NCBI GenBank assembly: GCA_012845835.1
Contig: JABAKD010000010.1
Location: 948,501 to 1,012,500 of the forward strand
DNA length: 64,000 bases
Reading direction: 5' to 3'
Source of the DNA: Undaria pinnatifida
Lineage: Eukaryota > Sar > Phaeophyceae > Laminariales > Alariaceae
Made by a program: the position numbers and the translations under genes. The notes beneath the pieces were generated by a model. That model had not been told where the DNA came from. It worked only from the letters and a program-made list of their open reading frames with translations, and ran no database searches. Below are positions 15,401 to 25,597 of the stretch, piece after piece (within the stretch, counting starts at the first letter, position 1; each line of letters starts with the position of its first letter).

Positions 15401-16354
15401 ATCAAGAACCCGGAGCACATAATATTAGTACAGAGCATCAACGTAGACCTGGCGAACAGCGATATAAAATTAGAGTGTGAGTGTATGTATCAAATGTACG
15501 CTGATTTACGCGTTGGAACCCTGGTGGGACCAGTAGCAAGCATAGTCTACGGTAAATACTTGTAACAGTCGCACAATCGCGCTATCTACAAAACAGGTTT
15601 TCCCATACCATCGCACATTCATCGGCAAATGCATCGGCAACTACATCGGCTATGGCGAAGAGTAAAATTGACAATAAATAGGATGACTGTGACACCATTA
15701 GCATTATACTTTTAGGTACCTTACCGCTTACCTATCGTTAGCGCGGGGACAGATGGGGAACAAGAAAAACAACACTACAGCAGTATCGTCTAACCGATAC
15801 ACCATTACTTTACTCCACCCCACCTTTGGGGGATAATTACGCGGAATTAGCGCGGGATAATGTTTGCAGTATAAATACTACGGGGGACCATATAATAGCA
15901 CCAAGAACCAACGATATACGTTCAAAAAAACATACGTCCCCCTCTTTTGACCAGAGGTGTTCACGGGTAATCATCCGACCCGCGGGCTGGGTCATGAGGT
16001 TTCTGAACTCCCGCAGGTCGGGTCGGGCCAGGAGATTTCCAAGATGTCACGGGTCAGTTCAGGTCATGTCGGGCCGGGACACCCTGACCCGACCCGATCC
16101 GACCCCACCCGACCCGCGACAATTCACCTGACCCGTGAAATGCACTGGTTTTTACGAAGCACGTTTGATCCTATTTACTATTGAGTACGTTTAAATGTCA
16201 AAATACTAAACGTAGTTACAGCACAAGGGTCAGTCGAGTCTAATACGAGTACCTGTCTTCCACTCCATAGTGACTGGAGCCTGTCGTGTGACCCCGGACT
16301 TGATTATGCGAGGTTGTGTGAGAACAGCAACAGCAGCAACAACAACAACAACAG

Positions 16355-16400
<46 letters not shown>

Positions 16401-18921
16401 AACAACAACAACAACAACAATAACAACAACAACACGAGTACCTGGTAGATATAGTACCATAGTGCCGGTTCTACTTCGCGCTACCCCTTCTCGGGCGTTT
16501 ACAGAACAAAAAAACAAAAAAAAACACTAAACAACACAAAACAAACGACAGCTCATGCTATGCGCATGTGGTACAACTCTTCGCATTGGATTCCGACACC
16601 AAAAGCAGCACTCCTAAATACAACACCCGCTTTGCTTCGTGTGGTTGGTCCTGTAAACCTACTGTAAACCTACTGTAAACGTCATTTAGATTGGTCCGTT
16701 TCTGTCACAAGAGGGTTTAGACGATTGTATCGCAGGATGAAGCTTGAAGAGGCGACGTGGTGTGGCATGCTCGCAACAGGGCGAGACGTCGTTCTCACAA
16801 TAACTCGTCGATTAATATTTAGTAGTCCGCGGTCACAGGACAGGCGCCAATAACTGATACCTGGTACGTACCAGGAATACCTTACCGGAGTACACGTATA
16901 TCCTTGAAAACTGAGGGCTAGTAGAGGGCCGATACGATACACGGTGGACTGCACGCCTCTGCAAGCTTTACGAATACTTAAGAGCCGCGCAGCTCCAGAA
17001 TATAGGCAACACTAGGGTTATACTATCAACATAAAAAAAGGCTTCTAAACACGTCAGCTGTGAGTTCGATAGATTAGGGTCGATACTCATCTTTGTAAGC
17101 TGCGTGATACACCGGCCGCTCGTTTGTTCTACGGATCTTGTCAGGGCGAACATCAATGAACATCGATGAACATCAACAGCATTTGATATAATGCTAGGTA
17201 GTACTCTAGTATGATACGTTATTGTACTTCATCCCTACATAGCAAGTTGTTATGATTCGTCAGTGTTAATAGCAATATATTACAGACATACTGGTATCAT
17301 AATAAAACACAATCAACGACAATGACGGTACTATCAAAACAACTATACCACTAGAAATATACAGCAGTAATAAAACTTTATCAATAGTGTTACTGGTACC
17401 AACGATGCATTTGTTACGATGTATTATAACAGTACCACATACAGCAGCGCAAGTAATGCGTGCCGTTAATTGTACTATTAAGACCACAGACTGGTGTTTT
17501 CCGTGGATACATGTAAGGTAAGTACAAATCGAACTACCGAGTATACCAACAAATGGCATGAAGATTGAGCACCATGAATACTTGTGGTTGTTGTGATGTT
17601 TCACGCTTTGACGCTGCCTATGAATATCACTCTCTATTACCATTATGCTCGGTGAAGTGTTTGGTAGTTCGCGGCTGCAGGTCAGTTAACATCGCTGATG
17701 TTGTGATGGCTGATGCTCCGACGCTGCCAACACACTACCGGTAGGTGCTTAGTGCTGCTCCTTGCTGTGATACTTGACGCTTCGCCGATGACTATTAAGA
17801 GTACCAGGTAAATATTAATAGAAGCCTGACGCCCTTTGGGATTTAGAAGTGAACACGGAAGAAAAAAAGAGACGATCATTGCATTCGCCAAATGTTCATA
17901 GCAACTCAGCCCTGTTGTGTAGGTATGAGGTATGAGTCGTGGAATGAAACATTCACTGCATCAATAGCATCGTATCATGACGGAGACACAACAAAGGTGC
18001 TTCCGATTGCAACACCACCTGGCACGGAAGCTCGTGCAGCACCTTGTCATATATTTCTATCTTGCAAGTCTGCCCAGACCAAACGCGACCAGTCATACAA
18101 TGGTTGCACAATGTATTTTTCAAGGTGTTGCAAATAGGAGTTGTACAGCACGCGCGCACCACGATATTATTCGTATTGCAGATCAATCAACCTATTATTA
18201 GACAGTAGGTAGTTGGCGAGGGTGAGAGGGCGTTGTTCATTGTGCGCATCGCCGTGTCTGGATCCCGAAATGGTTCTAATGATCCGAATGGTGCTGCTGT
18301 TCAAAAGGATAACGCTGCCGCTGTCGAAAGGGTCGATGCTGCTGCTGTCTGGATCCCAAAAAAGTTCATGCTGCTGCTGCCAAGAGGGGTGTTGCTGCTA
18401 TTGCTGCTGACGTGGAGTTCAACGCTTCGACGCTGCCTGCATCTGTTTTTCATTTCGAGTAAAAAGGAGCAATGGCCAATGGCCTGAGTGCGCATGGCGA
18501 TTGTGCGCCATATAATGCGGCACTGGGGCAAAGGCAGGGCATTGGTGTAGTGAGCAATGGGGCAATGATGGAAAAGCGGCATAGTACAGTAGAGGACGGT
18601 AGAGGACAGTAGAGCACAGTACGAGTGCGTAGTCACCTGGAGGAGCGCGTTGAGGTAGCACGTGGCTCCCTGGTTGTCGAGCCCGACAAAGCCGCCCTCC
18701 GAACGACCCAACGCTTCATCTTCGCCCTGACAACATCAACACACCAGTACACGAGCAAAAGCGGGAAACAAGTCAACCGTCATAAGCGGCAGCACTCTCG
18801 AAAACGGGGAAGGAGGTGTTGGACATCACCGTAACTATGCGCGTGCCAAGCATCAAATGACCCGACGAAGGATGGACAAGGGGGGGGGGGCATTCACTGC
18901 CATGCATGGCCACAGTCTTAT

Positions 18922-18979
<58 letters not shown>

Positions 18980-20455
18980 CCCTCAAACTTTTACTTTCCA
19001 TCTTCTGGACAAGCCGTGGTCACAGGTGTCGTCCCTTCTCCCCCCCGGTTCTTGCCTTCAATTTTTATCGCGCATAAGGTTCAGCAATCCCACTGCTCGT
19101 AGATTTTCATCGAGTGTTGCTAACTCACGCTCTCGCGCTTTCCGCAAGCCAATTTGCGCACAAGAAAAAGTCCCAACGAATTTATACGAGTATGCACTCG
19201 GCGGGGCTCGAACTCACGAAACTGACCTATACCAGGCTCGAGGATAACCTGATACGCCCCCGGGGCGACCGGATTTTTATGGTATAGTAGCTATCAGAGT
19301 GGTATGTATGACCCTCGCACCCCTACAATGCCGGGACGGAGCACGTCAGCTTTTCACCGACCAGGCAGACATTGCTTGCACCAAGAAGTAGGGAGAGCGG
19401 ACGGGTTTCGACAAGACTATACGATTGACACACAGCAGTAGTCCACCAGTGTTTCACTATACGATACAAAAGAGGGAAGTAGTCTACGTACAAGTGCAAC
19501 ATAACGACAAGGCTCTGATGTCCGGTACAGGTCCGCCCTACACATAACATGCAACACAGCAGCAACGATGCGACAAGACTGGAAAACAGCACCAAGAATT
19601 AAGACTTCACACACGAAACGTAACGATCTTGTGCAGTGTGGTGGGTACGTCTACGGAGGTACCCTACCAAACTGTTGGTTAGCAGGTTTAAAACAGGGAG
19701 TCAAGTAAAAGGATCGGCCTTGCGGCCTCAAGATTTCAAGCGCGACGAAGGTGATTGATCATATGATATGTACCAACCTCGCATGTATCACAAGGCCACC
19801 CGCTGCGCTCACTCAAGGAAGCAGATAGAACACAGCAGAGTAAAGCAGACAGAGGGCAAAGGACGTTCGCGATCTGGTGCCATGGCCGACTCTCAAACGC
19901 CAAGAGCTAAGTGGTGCAGAAAAATTACATTTAACAGAGCTGTTGCGCTCCCAAGGTTACAATCGTGCACCGAGACGAGCGATTGGACAGCTTTAGGAGA
20001 AAGGCTCCCATGACAAACAAAGCGTGTACGTTACGAGCATGGTCTATCTACACATGCGTTTTGAGTTTCAAGCCACGTTGCTGTACATACATCAACAAAA
20101 CATCAAATCGAACGATACCATGAATTGATGAAGGTACAGCAACAGGTACCAAATCCTATGATTTGATACACTTTCGCACACAACAGCAGCAGCAACAGCG
20201 GTTCCCGAGGTATCATATCAAACCATGCCGCGACTACCATAGCGGCGATATTAGCAACAGACGAAAATATGAAAACTTTTAATCTGCGGCAAAGAAAGCC
20301 TGCACTGACGCTGTCAACCAATGGATACCACATTCTTCCCGGCCAAGCACAGAGACGCCCCACCGCAAAGTATTCACCTGAGCAAGTTTGCCTCCCTTGG
20401 CTGCTGGGTCTTGAATCTCCTCAAACATGTTCTTGAACGCGCCCAGATGCGCCAT
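566..20455 (-). CDS. USP40-like ubiquitin carboxyl-terminal hydrolase (3' end outside window)
   Basis: A cysteine protease that removes ubiquitin from proteins. Exons in order of translation: 20378-20455, 18637-18726, 13177-13292, 11372-11474, 10557-10693, 9996-10191, 9599-9769, 9046-9132, 8126-8271, 7418-7550, 6726-7067, 6246-6396 (uncertain), 3937-4094 (start uncertain), 3348-3531, 1851-2086, 566-879. All are GT-AG with matching phases, giving about 880 residues and no stop. The Cys box is GLDNQGATCYLNALLQ with catalytic Cys49. QHDAHE is near residue 258. A zinc ribbon is formed by C300, C303, C347 and C350. The His box is YSGHYHALIRD with His522. A UBA lies at about residues 115-165 and a UIM (DPELAEVLRLSLEQA) at about 698. 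Exon order and flanking motifs resemble animal USP40, but the UBA insertion recalls USP5/USP13. The start is the first ATG of the first exon found; an upstream exon is possible. Confidence 0.88.
1255..1540 (-). repeat. 280-bp dispersed repeat, copy 1
   Basis: This segment matches 2378-2655 in inverted orientation for about 280 bases, and 19308-19390 in part. The shared core includes CCAGGCAGACATTGCTTGCA. The two full copies lie on either side of the UIM exon 1851-2086 of the protease gene. A long minus-strand frame (1124-1633) crosses the repeat but matches no family I know. No terminal inverted repeats or tail were seen. Confidence 0.8.
1690..1832. repeat. (CCA)n / (CCAACA)n microsatellite
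   Basis: Trinucleotide CCA repeats (1707-1740) and hexameric CCAACA repeats (1778-1825) end about 20 bases short of the donor of the UIM exon (donor at 1849-1850). They form the first part of the intron on the minus strand as GGT/GTTGGT repeats. Confidence 0.9.
2378..2655 (+). repeat. 280-bp dispersed repeat, copy 2 (inverted)
   Basis: An inverted partner of 1255-1540, diverged by scattered substitutions. With copy 1 it could form an intramolecular stem with a loop of about 840 bases holding the UIM exon of the protease. Confidence 0.8.
2733..2935. repeat. 15-bp minisatellite TTTGTATCATTATCA
   Basis: About thirteen head-to-tail units of TTTGTATCATTATCA with scattered substitutions, in an intron of the protease gene. 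It produces tyrosine-, histidine- and isoleucine-rich open frames that are not genes. Confidence 0.92.
3240..3330. repeat. (CCA)n microsatellite beside a splice donor
   Basis: CCA/CCACC repeats run to within about 20 bases of the donor of exon 3348-3531 (donor at 3346-3347). On the coding strand the intron begins GTGAGC and soon becomes GGT repeats. Confidence 0.9.
3541..3640. repeat. (GGTC)n microsatellite beside a splice acceptor
   Basis: GGTC repeats, reading CCGA on the coding strand, end about ten bases upstream of the acceptor of exon 3348-3531. The usual pyrimidine tract is largely replaced by this tetranucleotide. Confidence 0.9.
4280..4560. repeat. Degenerate 20-24-bp minisatellite (GTACAGTATGCCCTACCGT)
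   Basis: About a dozen variants of GTACAGTATGCCCTACCGT follow one another in an intron of the protease gene. A related but more diverged array lies at 7680-8110. From 4560 to 5090 I see only AT-rich intron. Confidence 0.85.
5098..5200 (+). repeat. Dispersed repeat with (ACA)n tail, copy 1
   Basis: TGACTGGAGCCTGTTCTGTG and the following 45 bases recur at 16268-16440. Both copies end in long ACA repeats. A third, shorter match in reverse lies near 30090-30118. The simple-repeat tail suggests a SINE-like retroposon, but no clear pol III boxes were found. Confidence 0.7.
5215..5905. repeat. CCAA-rich low-complexity DNA
   Basis: Degenerate AACC/CCAACCAA tracts, densest at 5730-5890, in an intron of the protease gene. 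Open frames on both strands here are compositional artefacts. From 5905 to 6245 there is no recognisable feature. Confidence 0.8.
6246..6396 (-). other. Uncertain USP exon after the His box
   Basis: Acceptor GGTTTTCAG is followed by GRWLPPSGFEPSQSSCRE, which suits the Gly-x-Trp segment that follows the His box in USPs. Two donors are possible. GAG|GTGGGG at 6343 keeps phase 0 but does not match the next exon. G|GTCAGT at 6246 gives phase 1, which joins in frame to the exon starting at 4094 or 4115 but adds a Lys/Glu/Gly-rich stretch. The choice is an inference from phase only. Confidence 0.42.
7640..8118. repeat. Degenerate minisatellite, TACTGCACACCATACTG-like
   Basis: About twenty variants of a 20-bp unit built from CATACTG, TACTGCAC and GCCATACT fill the intron between exons 8126-8271 and 7418-7550, ending eight bases before the donor of exon 8126-8271. 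Confidence 0.82.
8272..8445 (-). repeat. Duplicated 3' splice-site segment in USP intron 8
   Basis: The intron end next to exon 8126-8271, reading CCTAAACACCGTCGGCAAAA on the plus strand from 8271, recurs at about 8410 as CCTAAACACCGTCCGCAAAA with AAACA-rich flank. The bases on the exon side of the copy (AGGTTCCTCG) also resemble the exon start (AGGCTCGTCA). It is a decayed copy of the acceptor junction about 140 bases upstream of the used one. Confidence 0.72.
8590..8995. repeat. CAC/CAACAC-rich compound microsatellite
   Basis: Long CCACCA, CAACAC and GACAAC tracts fill the intron between exons 9046-9132 and 8126-8271. Confidence 0.88.
9155..9395. repeat. 55-bp minisatellite, about four units
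   Basis: Units share GGCGGAACGATTGAACCAA, ATTGCGCGTCACACG and GCCATTGCACGT-like blocks at about 55-60 base spacing. Each carries a CCAAT-like core. The array lies just upstream, on the coding strand, of exon 9046-9132. Confidence 0.82.
9413..9485. repeat. (CAGG)n microsatellite
   Basis: About seventeen perfect copies of GGCA/CAGG, in the intron between exons 9599-9769 and 9046-9132. Confidence 0.97.
10557..11474 (-). other. UBA domain encoded by two exons inside the USP catalytic domain
   Basis: Exons 11372-11474 and 10557-10693 join to give EIVKQLQDMFSLQ, then GARRAALKTKNKSLESAL and EWALEHSDDADFNSPL. This fits the three-helix UBA pattern, with the Leu-rich helix 1, the ALK..N.S..SAL helix 2 and the EWALEHSDD helix 3. 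A charged linker rich in Lys, Arg and Glu precedes it, and a Gly/Lys-rich linker follows in exon 9996-10191. It sits between the TPELR segment that follows the Cys box and the LELQRLFARL segment, where human USP40 has only a short loop. Confidence 0.82.
11157..11215 (-). repeat. Hairpin repeat family member (USP intron)
   Basis: On the minus strand this reads a degenerate left arm, then CGTCAATCTCACAGCTGCTG, followed by a T-rich stretch. It matches the right arm of the hairpin family best seen at 17040-17115 and 50119-50180. It is the most diverged of the listed copies. Confidence 0.55.
12155..12260 (-). other. Possible tRNA-derived relic
   Basis: On the minus strand a B-box-like TTGGTTCGATTCTC is followed by GTGGCCAC and a TTTTT run, as after a pol III gene. 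The T-arm does not pair well and no A-box or acceptor stem could be drawn. It could be a decayed tRNA, a SINE head or chance. Confidence 0.3.
13300..13960. repeat. Degenerate repeat rich in GGTTCGAAGACGAGA and CAGCAGCAAAG
   Basis: Variants of GGTTCGAAGACGAGACGA and GACAGCAGCAAAGACAACA recur about four times in USP intron 2 beside exon 13177-13292. A 27-bp pair, ACACCGGTTCCAAGAGCCGG, recurs near 13575 and 13618. No gene is seen. Confidence 0.7.
14490..14535 (+). repeat. Hairpin repeat family, left-arm copy
   Basis: CAGCTTGCAAAGCTGAGTTG followed by CGACGAAAAACGTC matches the left arm of the family. The right arm is not preserved. Confidence 0.6.
14838..14893 (-). repeat. Hairpin repeat family member
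   Basis: Read on the minus strand: CAGCTTGCCAAGGTGGGTTT, then CGACGAAATCCTCG, then ATCTCACAGCTGGAG, then an AT-rich tail. It is closely similar to the copy at 47955-47998. Confidence 0.8.
15960..16140. repeat. GACCCG-rich MITE-like repeat, copy 1
   Basis: Bounded by TTCACGGGT at the left and ACCCGTGAA at the right, a perfect 9-bp terminal inverted repeat. The interior is rich in GACCCG/CGGGTC. Related copies lie at 42433-42604 and 43030-43294. It lies in USP intron 2. No coding capacity. Confidence 0.8.
16268..16440 (+). repeat. Dispersed repeat with (ACA)n tail, copy 2
   Basis: Matches 5098-5200 over about 55 bases from TGACTGGAGCCTGTCGTGTG to GTGAGAACA, then continues as CAACGA/CAACAA repeats for about 110 bases. 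Confidence 0.75.
17040..17115 (-). repeat. Hairpin repeat family member
   Basis: Minus strand: CACGCAGCTTACAAAGATGA, GTATCGACCC, a short loop, then TCGAACTCACAGCTGACGTG. GAGTATCGACC can pair with the GGTCGAACTC-type right arm. It lies in the long intron before exon 13177-13292. Confidence 0.85.
18924..19225 (-). mobile_element. tRNA-derived SINE-like element, copy 1
   Basis: Read on the minus strand, a pol III B-box-like GTGAGTTCGAGCCCCG opens the element. A body of about 200 bases shared with 31655-31918 and 48958-49183 follows. This copy ends in a poly-A run of about 20 (18961-18981 as T on the plus strand) and then a (TA)n tract. The B box, shared body and A-tail are as expected for a tRNA-derived SINE. 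No A box could be placed. It lies in USP intron 1. Confidence 0.72.
19308..19392 (+). repeat. 280-bp dispersed repeat, fragment
   Basis: About 85 bases match 2420-2505, from GACCCTCGCA to CATTGCTTGCACCAAG. It lies within USP intron 1, next to the SINE-like copy. Confidence 0.8.
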
Positions 20456-20861
20456 ATAAACTCGGTTGTTTCGCCTTGCCTTGTTCTTGCTATGTGATCC
20501 GGCTGAGCCAGGGAAGCAGAGGCCTCACTTCGGTAGAAGGCCGCGGGTGCCGGCCGTCCCCTGGATCGCCAAGTTTCGAGCACGATATTCGCTACGCAAT
20601 GCAGGGATATCCGCACAGCATCCACGTGCTCGTGGCCGTGGGAAAGAGGGTAGATGTGGAGCAGGACTGGATTGCGATTTTCAGAGGTTTTGGGCCTTCC
20701 ATCATGTTTAGAGGCGGTAATTTATCGGGACTCTTTTTCTATCAGCCCCGCCAAGTTTTAGTCCCGGAAAAAAAATAGTTTGAAACCGCCGTTTTAACGT
20801 TTTTTATGGTTTTTTACCCGTTTTAGAGAGTTACTCGCACGAAGTATATCCCGACCGAGCA

Positions 20862-21061
20862 ATGTGGTCGTGGTTTCTCTATACCGCCGGTTGAGTATTG
20901 CCGGTTTCCGGCCATAGTGCCTGTGAAATCGATCGGCCCACAGACAGGTCGGAATAACAATTAATTAGTGGCGATATTCGGAGTAGTGCCTGTTTTCCGA
21001 TATAGTGCGGGTATATTCGGCTGGCACACACCAGCACTATAGACGGACCACTGCTACTGCT
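20862..21061 (-). mobile_element. MITE-like element, copy a
   Basis: Ends read GTGGTTTCTCTATACCGCCGG at the left (bases 20870-20890) and, inverted, CAGTGGTCCGTCTATAGTGC at the right. The core on the minus strand includes GATCGATTTCACAGGCACTA. The same ends and core occur at 40388-40583, 41433-41633 and 47571-47758. No open reading frame is present. It lies about 400 bases upstream of the USP start. Confidence 0.8.
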
Positions 21062-22399
21062 GTGGGTGGTCGTACGAGCACTTCACGGACGTGCGACTTT
21101 CGACAGCAGAGTGCGACAGTGCCCCGTTCACAGTGACGGGCGGGGGACGGACCCACAACAAGTCACACCCGACCTTGCCACCGCGGTGACACTTTTTCTT
21201 CGGCTCAGGGTCAAAAGTTCTGGCTGCTATTCAGTTTGCTTCTTCGGAGTAAGATCCAAGCCCTGCGGTAACTGGTGGTGCCACTCTCCAATCTGTCTCC
21301 AACGCCCGTCGGCTGCTCTCAGCTTGTGAGACTGCTCGTGGGCTGGTGGGCAGGCGCACGCGGTGAGCAAAGAGTCATGAAAGAGTCAGCGAGGATGTCT
21401 CAGATCCACGATATACGGACGGTAGGAAAAGCACACGGAGTTTGAACAGGTAGGTTTTGAAAGTACGTGCCTGCGGAACAATGAATGACGTCGTTTGCCT
21501 TTGTGTCTCCAGTATGTTACGATGATCGATGATCGGTACTACTGTACCGTCGCACGACGTACGCAGTAGGAGTAGCGATCTCCGAGCCTTGTTCCTCCTT
21601 GCCCTCTATCATCCTTTACGCCCAAGCCACAGCAACCCTTCCTTGTGGCCGACCCGCTATCACCAAGGTGGTAAATAATCAAGTAGTACCAGGTACTGTA
21701 TCAAGAAGGCAGTATGAGCCAATACAAGTCACGCCTGAGCCAGCTACGAGTACCGCTCTCATCGAACCGGTCGCCATGAAAGACAATTCACTTGGTGTTA
21801 GAAAGGAGTATACGAGAGTGCAAGGGCAACATGCCTAGTATACCTCAACTGATTCTGCCTGTTCTCCCTCTCACACGGCAGAGAGGAGAAAGAAAGGTCG
21901 CGGGTGACGTGACCGTTCCGCCCGCATTCCCCTGGTAGCTTTGTATATTATATCGATGTACGAGGAAAAGCTGAAGGATCAGGATCACGTGCATTTTTTT
22001 TCAACCCAGTGGCGTTTGCTGTGCGTGTTGCCTTTGCTTTTACCAATCAACTGCCACAAGTAAAAGATACCGATACCTGCCTACAAGGATCGGGCGGCGC
22101 CGCCTTCGGCGGCCCCACCCTCCTCATGATTGTTATTAAAGATGGTGTGAGGAAGAGGAGAGTAAAGAAAGGTGAAAAGTAATGACTCCTACCAAGAGGT
22201 TGATGTGCAATTTGTGTCGGAGAAGATGATATTTTGGAAGAGAACTATGTCGGCGGTTGCTGACGAAGCGGGCAAACCTCGGAAGGATGGCACGCCGGCA
22301 GGAGACGGAGTCGTCTCTAAAAGTTGAAAAACATGTATGAAAGAAGGTCAATCATAAAGAAAACCAACACTTTTTTCTGCAAGCGCAAAAACTTTTGCT

Positions 22400-24900
22400 G
22401 CAAGCTACAGTGCACGTAAGAAGGAGGTCTCGCTAGGCAACTCCTGTTGACTGACAAAAAAGAAGGTGTCGCTAGGCGACGGAGTGGACGTCGACCCGAA
22501 CCCTCATGTCTACGGGTGAGAAACGGTACGGAGCAAGTTGGACGGTCGCCCGCGATACTACTGTAAGGATCAACCTAATACATGGAAGAAGAAGGTGCCG
22601 CTAGGCGACGGGGTATATTCTACCGCAACCGAGACTCGTGCGGAACAGCGGAAGGCGCTCAGAAGTTGCAACCGGTTTCATATGCGGTACATGACCTAAA
22701 ATAGAAGCTGGCGCTAGGCAACTCTTGTCGGCTGCGAAATTGAAGAACCACCCAACATTCTGAAGAAGAAGCTGCCGCTAGTCGACGGGTATACCGCAAA
22801 ACTGCCAAATTAGAAAGGCACCCAATCCTTGGAAGGAGAAGCTGCCGCGAATCGACGGGTACTTATACCGTAACTGAGACTCATACGGTACACGAGTACG
22901 ATGCAGAAAACTTTTGCTGCAAACTGCAGTACCCGTGAGAAGGAGGTGTCGCTAGGCAACTCCCGTTGACTGAAAAAGAAGAAGGTGTCGCTAGGCGACG
23001 GGTTGGACTTCGACCCGACCTCGGTAAGACAAAGACTACGACACGAACTCGGTAAGACAAACATGCAGGCACATATCTACGGGAAAGAGACGGTACGGAG
23101 CGACTTGGACGGTCGCCCGTCATACTAAGGATCAACCTAATACATGGAAGAAGGTACCGCTAGGCGACGGGGTATAGTCTACCGAAACCGAGACTCGTAC
23201 GGAACAGCGAGAGGCACTCAGAAGTTGCAACCGGTTTCATATGCAGTACATAGCCATATTCAATAGAAGCTGGAGCTATAGGCAACTCTTGTCGGCTGCG
23301 AAATTGAAGAACCGCCCAACACTCTGGAGAAGAAGCTGCCGCTAGTCGACGGGTATACCGCAAAACTGCCAAATTAGAAAAGCACACTATAGTCGAAAGG
23401 AGAAGCTGCCGCGAGTCGATGGGTTATTATACCGCACGCAACTGAGACTCATACGGTAATAGGAGTACGGTGGAGAAAACTTTTGCTGCAAACTGCAGTG
23501 CCCGTAAGAAGGAGGTGTCGCTAGGCAATTCCTGTTGACTGGAAAAAAAGAAGGTGTCGCTAGGCGAGGGGTTGGACTTGGACCCGACCTCGGTAAGACA
23601 AAGAGTACGACACGAACTCGGTAGGACAAAAATGAAGGCACATGTCTACGGGCAAAAAGACAGTACGGAGCCACTTGGACGGTCGCACCCCACCATCACA
23701 GCAGTAGTACAACAGCAGTACAACAGCAGTGGAGCAGCACGTACCGACCAATCCATAGCGGCCGCGAGTCGACGGGTACTTATACCGTAACTGAGACTCA
23801 TACGGTACAGGAGTACGATGAAGAAAACTTTTGCTGCAAGCTGCAGTGCCCGTAAGAAGGAGGTGTCGCTAGGCAACTCCTGTTGACTGAAAAAGAAGAA
23901 GGTGTCGCTAGGCGACGGGTTGGACTCGGACCCGAACTCGGTAAGACAAAGAGTACGATTACACAAACTCGGTGAGATAAAAATGCAGGCACATGTCTAT
24001 CGGAAAGAGACGGTACGGAGCGAATTGGACGGTCGCACCCCATCATCACAGCAGTACAACAGCAGTACAACAGCAGTGGAGCAGCACGTACAGACCAATC
24101 TGTAACGGCAGCATACAGAGTATCAATACGGCAGTGCAGCGGTACACCTGTGGTCCTGTGGTACGCCAGGAGCTGGGTGGGATTTGCACTTTTTTTACGA
24201 TTCACCCCACCATCACAGCAGTAGTAGTACAACAGCAGTACAACAGCAGTGGAGCAGCACGTACCGACCAATCCATAGCGGCCGCGAGTCGACGGGTACT
24301 TATACCGTAACTGAGACTCATACGGTACAGGAGTACGATGAAGAAAACTTTTGCTGCAAGCTGCAGTGCCCGTAAGAAGGAGGTGTCGCTAGGCAACTCC
24401 TGTTGACTGAAAAAGAAGAAGGTGTCGCTAGGCGACGGGTTGGACTCGGACCCGAACTCGGTAAGACAAAGAGTACGATTACACAAACTCGGTGAGATAA
24501 AAATGCAGGCACATGTCTATCGGAAAGAGACGGTACGGAGCGAATTGGACGGTCGCACCCCATCATCACAGCAGTACAACAGCAGTACAACAGCAGTGGA
24601 GCAGCACGTACAGACCAATCTATAACGGCAGCATACAGAGTATCAATACGGCAGTGCAGCGGTACACCTGTGGTCCTGTGGTACGCCAGGAGCTGGGTGG
24701 GATTTGCACTTTTTTTACGATTCTCTACCTTTCGGGGAAGATCGCTAGCCGTCCCCGGGAGAGACTTCTCATGCCTCGCGCTCGCGGAGTTGGGACTCGT
24801 CGGCGTGCCTGAACACCGTGCCGTGATGGAAAAACTTTGTAGAGCACGCCCAGCCCTTTCAAGTTCTTTCAACTTGTAAGGGCGCGTAGAGGTGAAGGGT
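22400..24900. repeat. Tandem repeat block with palindromic GTCGCTAGGCGAC motif
   Basis: About twenty occurrences of a GGTGTCGCTAGGCGACGG-like motif, in which GTCGC and GCGAC flank TAG. They sit in larger units of about 400-520 bases that also share CTTTTGCTGCAAGCTGCAGT and TACCGTAACTGAGACTCATA. The last two units, 23761-24280 and 24281-24800, are nearly identical over their first 430 or so bases. Open frames that repeat across the block (for example 23798-24271 and 24318-24872) are repeat translations and not a protein family I know. Confidence 0.88.
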
Positions 24901-25017
24901 TCCTTTACTATACTATTTTCAGAGTAGGCTAAGTTTCGCCGCTTCGCTCTGGTCAGCCGCGTTCTGCTCTCTCGTTAGCCCTCAGCCTAAAACGTCATCC
25001 TAGGTACCCATATGCCG
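24691..25017 (-). repeat. Long inverted repeat, left arm
   Basis: About 325 bases, nearly identical in reverse to 25598-25923. The inner boundary reads CTAGGTACCCATATGCC. A 580-base spacer (25018-25597) without features separates the arms. A third copy, in the orientation of the right arm, lies at 26311-26628. Confidence 0.9.
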
Positions 25018-25597
25018 GTACGTGTCATACGGTACCTGGCATCGTGTTGCGGCAGGGAAAATCAATTCCAGTAGGTGTTGGACAGACGGCAACCGCGGTT
25101 GTTAGTGAACCATCTCACTCACTCAATCAATGCAATGGTATGTGCCAGGACACGGCGTTCTTCGAGAGTCACCTCAAGAGATTACCACAGGCGATCGCTT
25201 GAGGTGACGGGATGCTCCTGACCAAAGCGCATGAGGAACTTGTCGACGACACCTGATACTAGGTAGTACACATTTAATGCCACCAGAGAAGATACTTTCC
25301 GGTGCGTGATGTACACGACATCGAGCGTTGGTCGTGAGCCACCTCAGGGGCTGCCGGTAACAACACAAGATGGTTCGTGAGTTATCTCAAAGGATCACCT
25401 CACGGAATGCCGCTGCAATGCTCCAAGAGTACCTGTCGCCTGTCCCGTTCGTTTAGACTAGACTAGTCTCCACCTCCTCTTGTCAGAGTACATATGATAC
25501 CACCTGTATTAGTAATCGATGCCATGCAAATCTTCTGCACTATTAATAAGTATTTCTGTTGCAAACGATGCCATACAGATCTAAAGATTCACGCCTC

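Noticed and set aside
23798-24872. Repeated 100-180-residue frames in the tandem block
   Set aside because: The frames recur only because the DNA repeats. They are broken between older units, and composition follows the DNA words.
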